Part shown: positions 62,816 to 64,000 of the stretch, in pieces | Layout of the letters: the number at the start of each line of letters is the position of its first letter | How positions within the stretch are numbered: the stretch's first letter is position 1 | Assembly: GCA_025526915.1 (NCBI GenBank) | Contig: JAHLKH010000080.1 | Span: forward strand, 1 to 64,000 | Direction: 5' to 3' | DNA from: Entophlyctis helioformis | Taxonomy: Eukaryota; Chytridiomycota; Chytridiomycetes; Chytridiales; Chytriomycetaceae | DNA: 64,000 nucleotides | Position numbers and translations under genes: made by a program | Notes under the pieces: generated by a model | What the model was told of the DNA's origin: nothing | Database searches by the model: none | What the model saw: the letters and a program-made list of their open reading frames with translations, nothing else

Positions 62816-64000
62816 TCAGATAAAGACGACAAAGAAGAGCGACACGGCCAGGCAGATCGACAGCGTGGCGGTGGATGGACGGCTGGCTGTGCGTCCATCT
62901 GCGGCACTCGTGAGACCGGTCCTGGTTGGCAGAGCAACTGACGCAGTCGTTGTTGTGGCAGTCGGTGGTGTGTAACCTGGCGGGCTCGCAGTGGTTGTCG
63001 TTGTTGTTGGAGGCACAGTTGTGCGAGACGTGGTGGCTGAGGTGGTCGTTGTGGGGATCGCAGTGGTTGATGTGGCAGTCGATGTTGGAGGCACAGTCGA
63101 GCTTGATGCGGCTGTTGACGAAGTTGAGGCTGTGGTGCTTGACACATCAGTGGACGATGTCGCAGCTGATGATGCCGATGTGGGAGGCACACTTGAGCTT
63201 GACGAGGTGGTTGAAGATGCCACATCGGATAAAGTCGATGTGACAGGCACTGCCGTGCTCGATGAGATGGTTGTGGTTGAAGCCAATGTGGTGGTTGAAT
63301 CGGCGGTTGTGGATACTGGAGCATCCGTGGTGGTCGTGGAAGGCACAGTGGTGGTTGATTCAACCGTGGACGTCGTGACAGGACCTGTGTGTGCATCCAC
63401 GCGTGTCAGCATCATCGCGTGCACATGAAGCCACCGACCACAGACACGCATGCGTACATTGCGTCGTAATGCCACAAGCATGTCCAGTGCGTCCGGCAGC
63501 AAGACACACGCTAGTACCCGTTCCATAACAGGTCGTCAGCGTAGAACCAAAGGAGAGTAGCGGTCCATTCAACCCCGTGTTGCTAGAGAAAGAACTACAC
63601 GAGCGAGTGTCAGATGCAAGTCAGTGTGTCGTTGTCAGCAGACTGCAGATGATACGATGATACGATGATACGAACAGATAGCTTAAGTTGGGCAAGCTGA
63701 ATATTCCGGCTGGGATAGATCCAGTTAACTGGTTGTTTTGGATATTTCTACAAGAATCGCCATTAGCATCCAAACCCAAACACATCAATGGCGATACAGC
63801 ACTTCGAGTACTAACAACTGGGTAAGGGCGTTCAAGTTTCCGAGACTCGATGGGATCGTGCCAGTCAACTGGTTGCTGAACAAATACCTGCCAGTTTCAC
63901 GAGGTTAGCATTGCTCTTTCAACTGCGACATGCATGTGCAACCAAGACTCACAGCTGGGTCAGGGACGGCAAGTTGCCCAAAGTCGATGGGATTGATCCT
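62816..64000 (-). CDS. LRR surface protein with Thr/Ser stalk and GPI-like tail (copy 2), 5' end beyond window
   Basis: Exons (complement) 63953->64000, 63816-63887, 63676-63747, 63458-63594 and 62816-63384. Internal LRR exons are exactly 72 nt, each one 24-residue repeat (NNQLTGSIP-type). The Cys-bearing cap (FGSTLTTCYGTGTSVCL) and the stalk (GPVTTSTVESTTTVPSTTTT onward) stay in one frame to LSICLAVSLFFVVFI, the likely GPI signal. So this copy has no visible break, unlike its inverted paralogue at 26131-27670, from which it differs by about 10-15% at the DNA level. Such proteins are probably displayed on the cell surface for adhesion or recognition. The start lies past 64000. Confidence 0.8.

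Overview
This window is nuclear DNA from an intron-bearing, GC-rich eukaryote, most likely an early-diverging (chytrid-like, zoosporic) fungus. Fungal markers are an alpha-1,3-glucan synthase with the GH13 + GT5 + multi-pass membrane layout, a UPF0658-type Golgi membrane protein, a POB3-type FACT subunit without an HMG box, a fused BTA1 betaine-lipid synthase, ATM1 and RAD16. A class C (GABA-B-like) receptor and one-repeat-per-exon leucine-rich surface proteins fit a zoosporic lineage better than yeasts or moulds. Introns are GT-AG, mostly 60-140 nt; three are 334-915 nt and filled with simple repeats. Genes are packed tightly on both strands. The lineage call is inference; no species can be fixed from the sequence alone.

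Left part (1-25 kb): a 5'-truncated class C GPCR, a membrane-anchored M24 Xaa-Pro peptidase, a UPF0658 membrane protein and BTA1. Then comes a large inverted duplication. Its arms (about 11.8-13.5 kb and 19.4-21.2 kb) each carry a divergent TMEM14/REEP gene pair with a shared promoter. The spacer holds a protein with four tandem ArsC/Spx-like domains that lack the catalytic cysteine, the GINS subunit PSF1, and an F-box/ankyrin protein. A low-complexity protein and a fatty-acid-hydroxylase-family membrane enzyme follow.

Middle part (26-39 kb): an LRR protein with a Thr/Ser stalk, a TMEM97-like protein, a tandem pair of PLOD-type glycosyltransferases (the second frameshifted), a cytochrome P450, a GB1/RHD3-type GTPase and SmD3.

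Right part (39-64 kb): the 8-kb alpha-1,3-glucan synthase gene, three further F-box/ankyrin paralogues (one frameshifted) around a saccharopine-dehydrogenase-like oxidoreductase, then ATM1, RAD16, POB3, a small putative mitochondrial protein, and the 3' part of a second LRR gene that is an inverted paralogue of the one at 26 kb.

The strongest candidate for something undescribed is the four-repeat ArsC-like protein at 13.8-16.8 kb. The other notable pattern is duplication: one inverted, one tandem and one dispersed inverted. Alongside it, at least six coding regions between 26 and 52 kb carry apparent single-base frameshifts, which may be real decay or consensus error.
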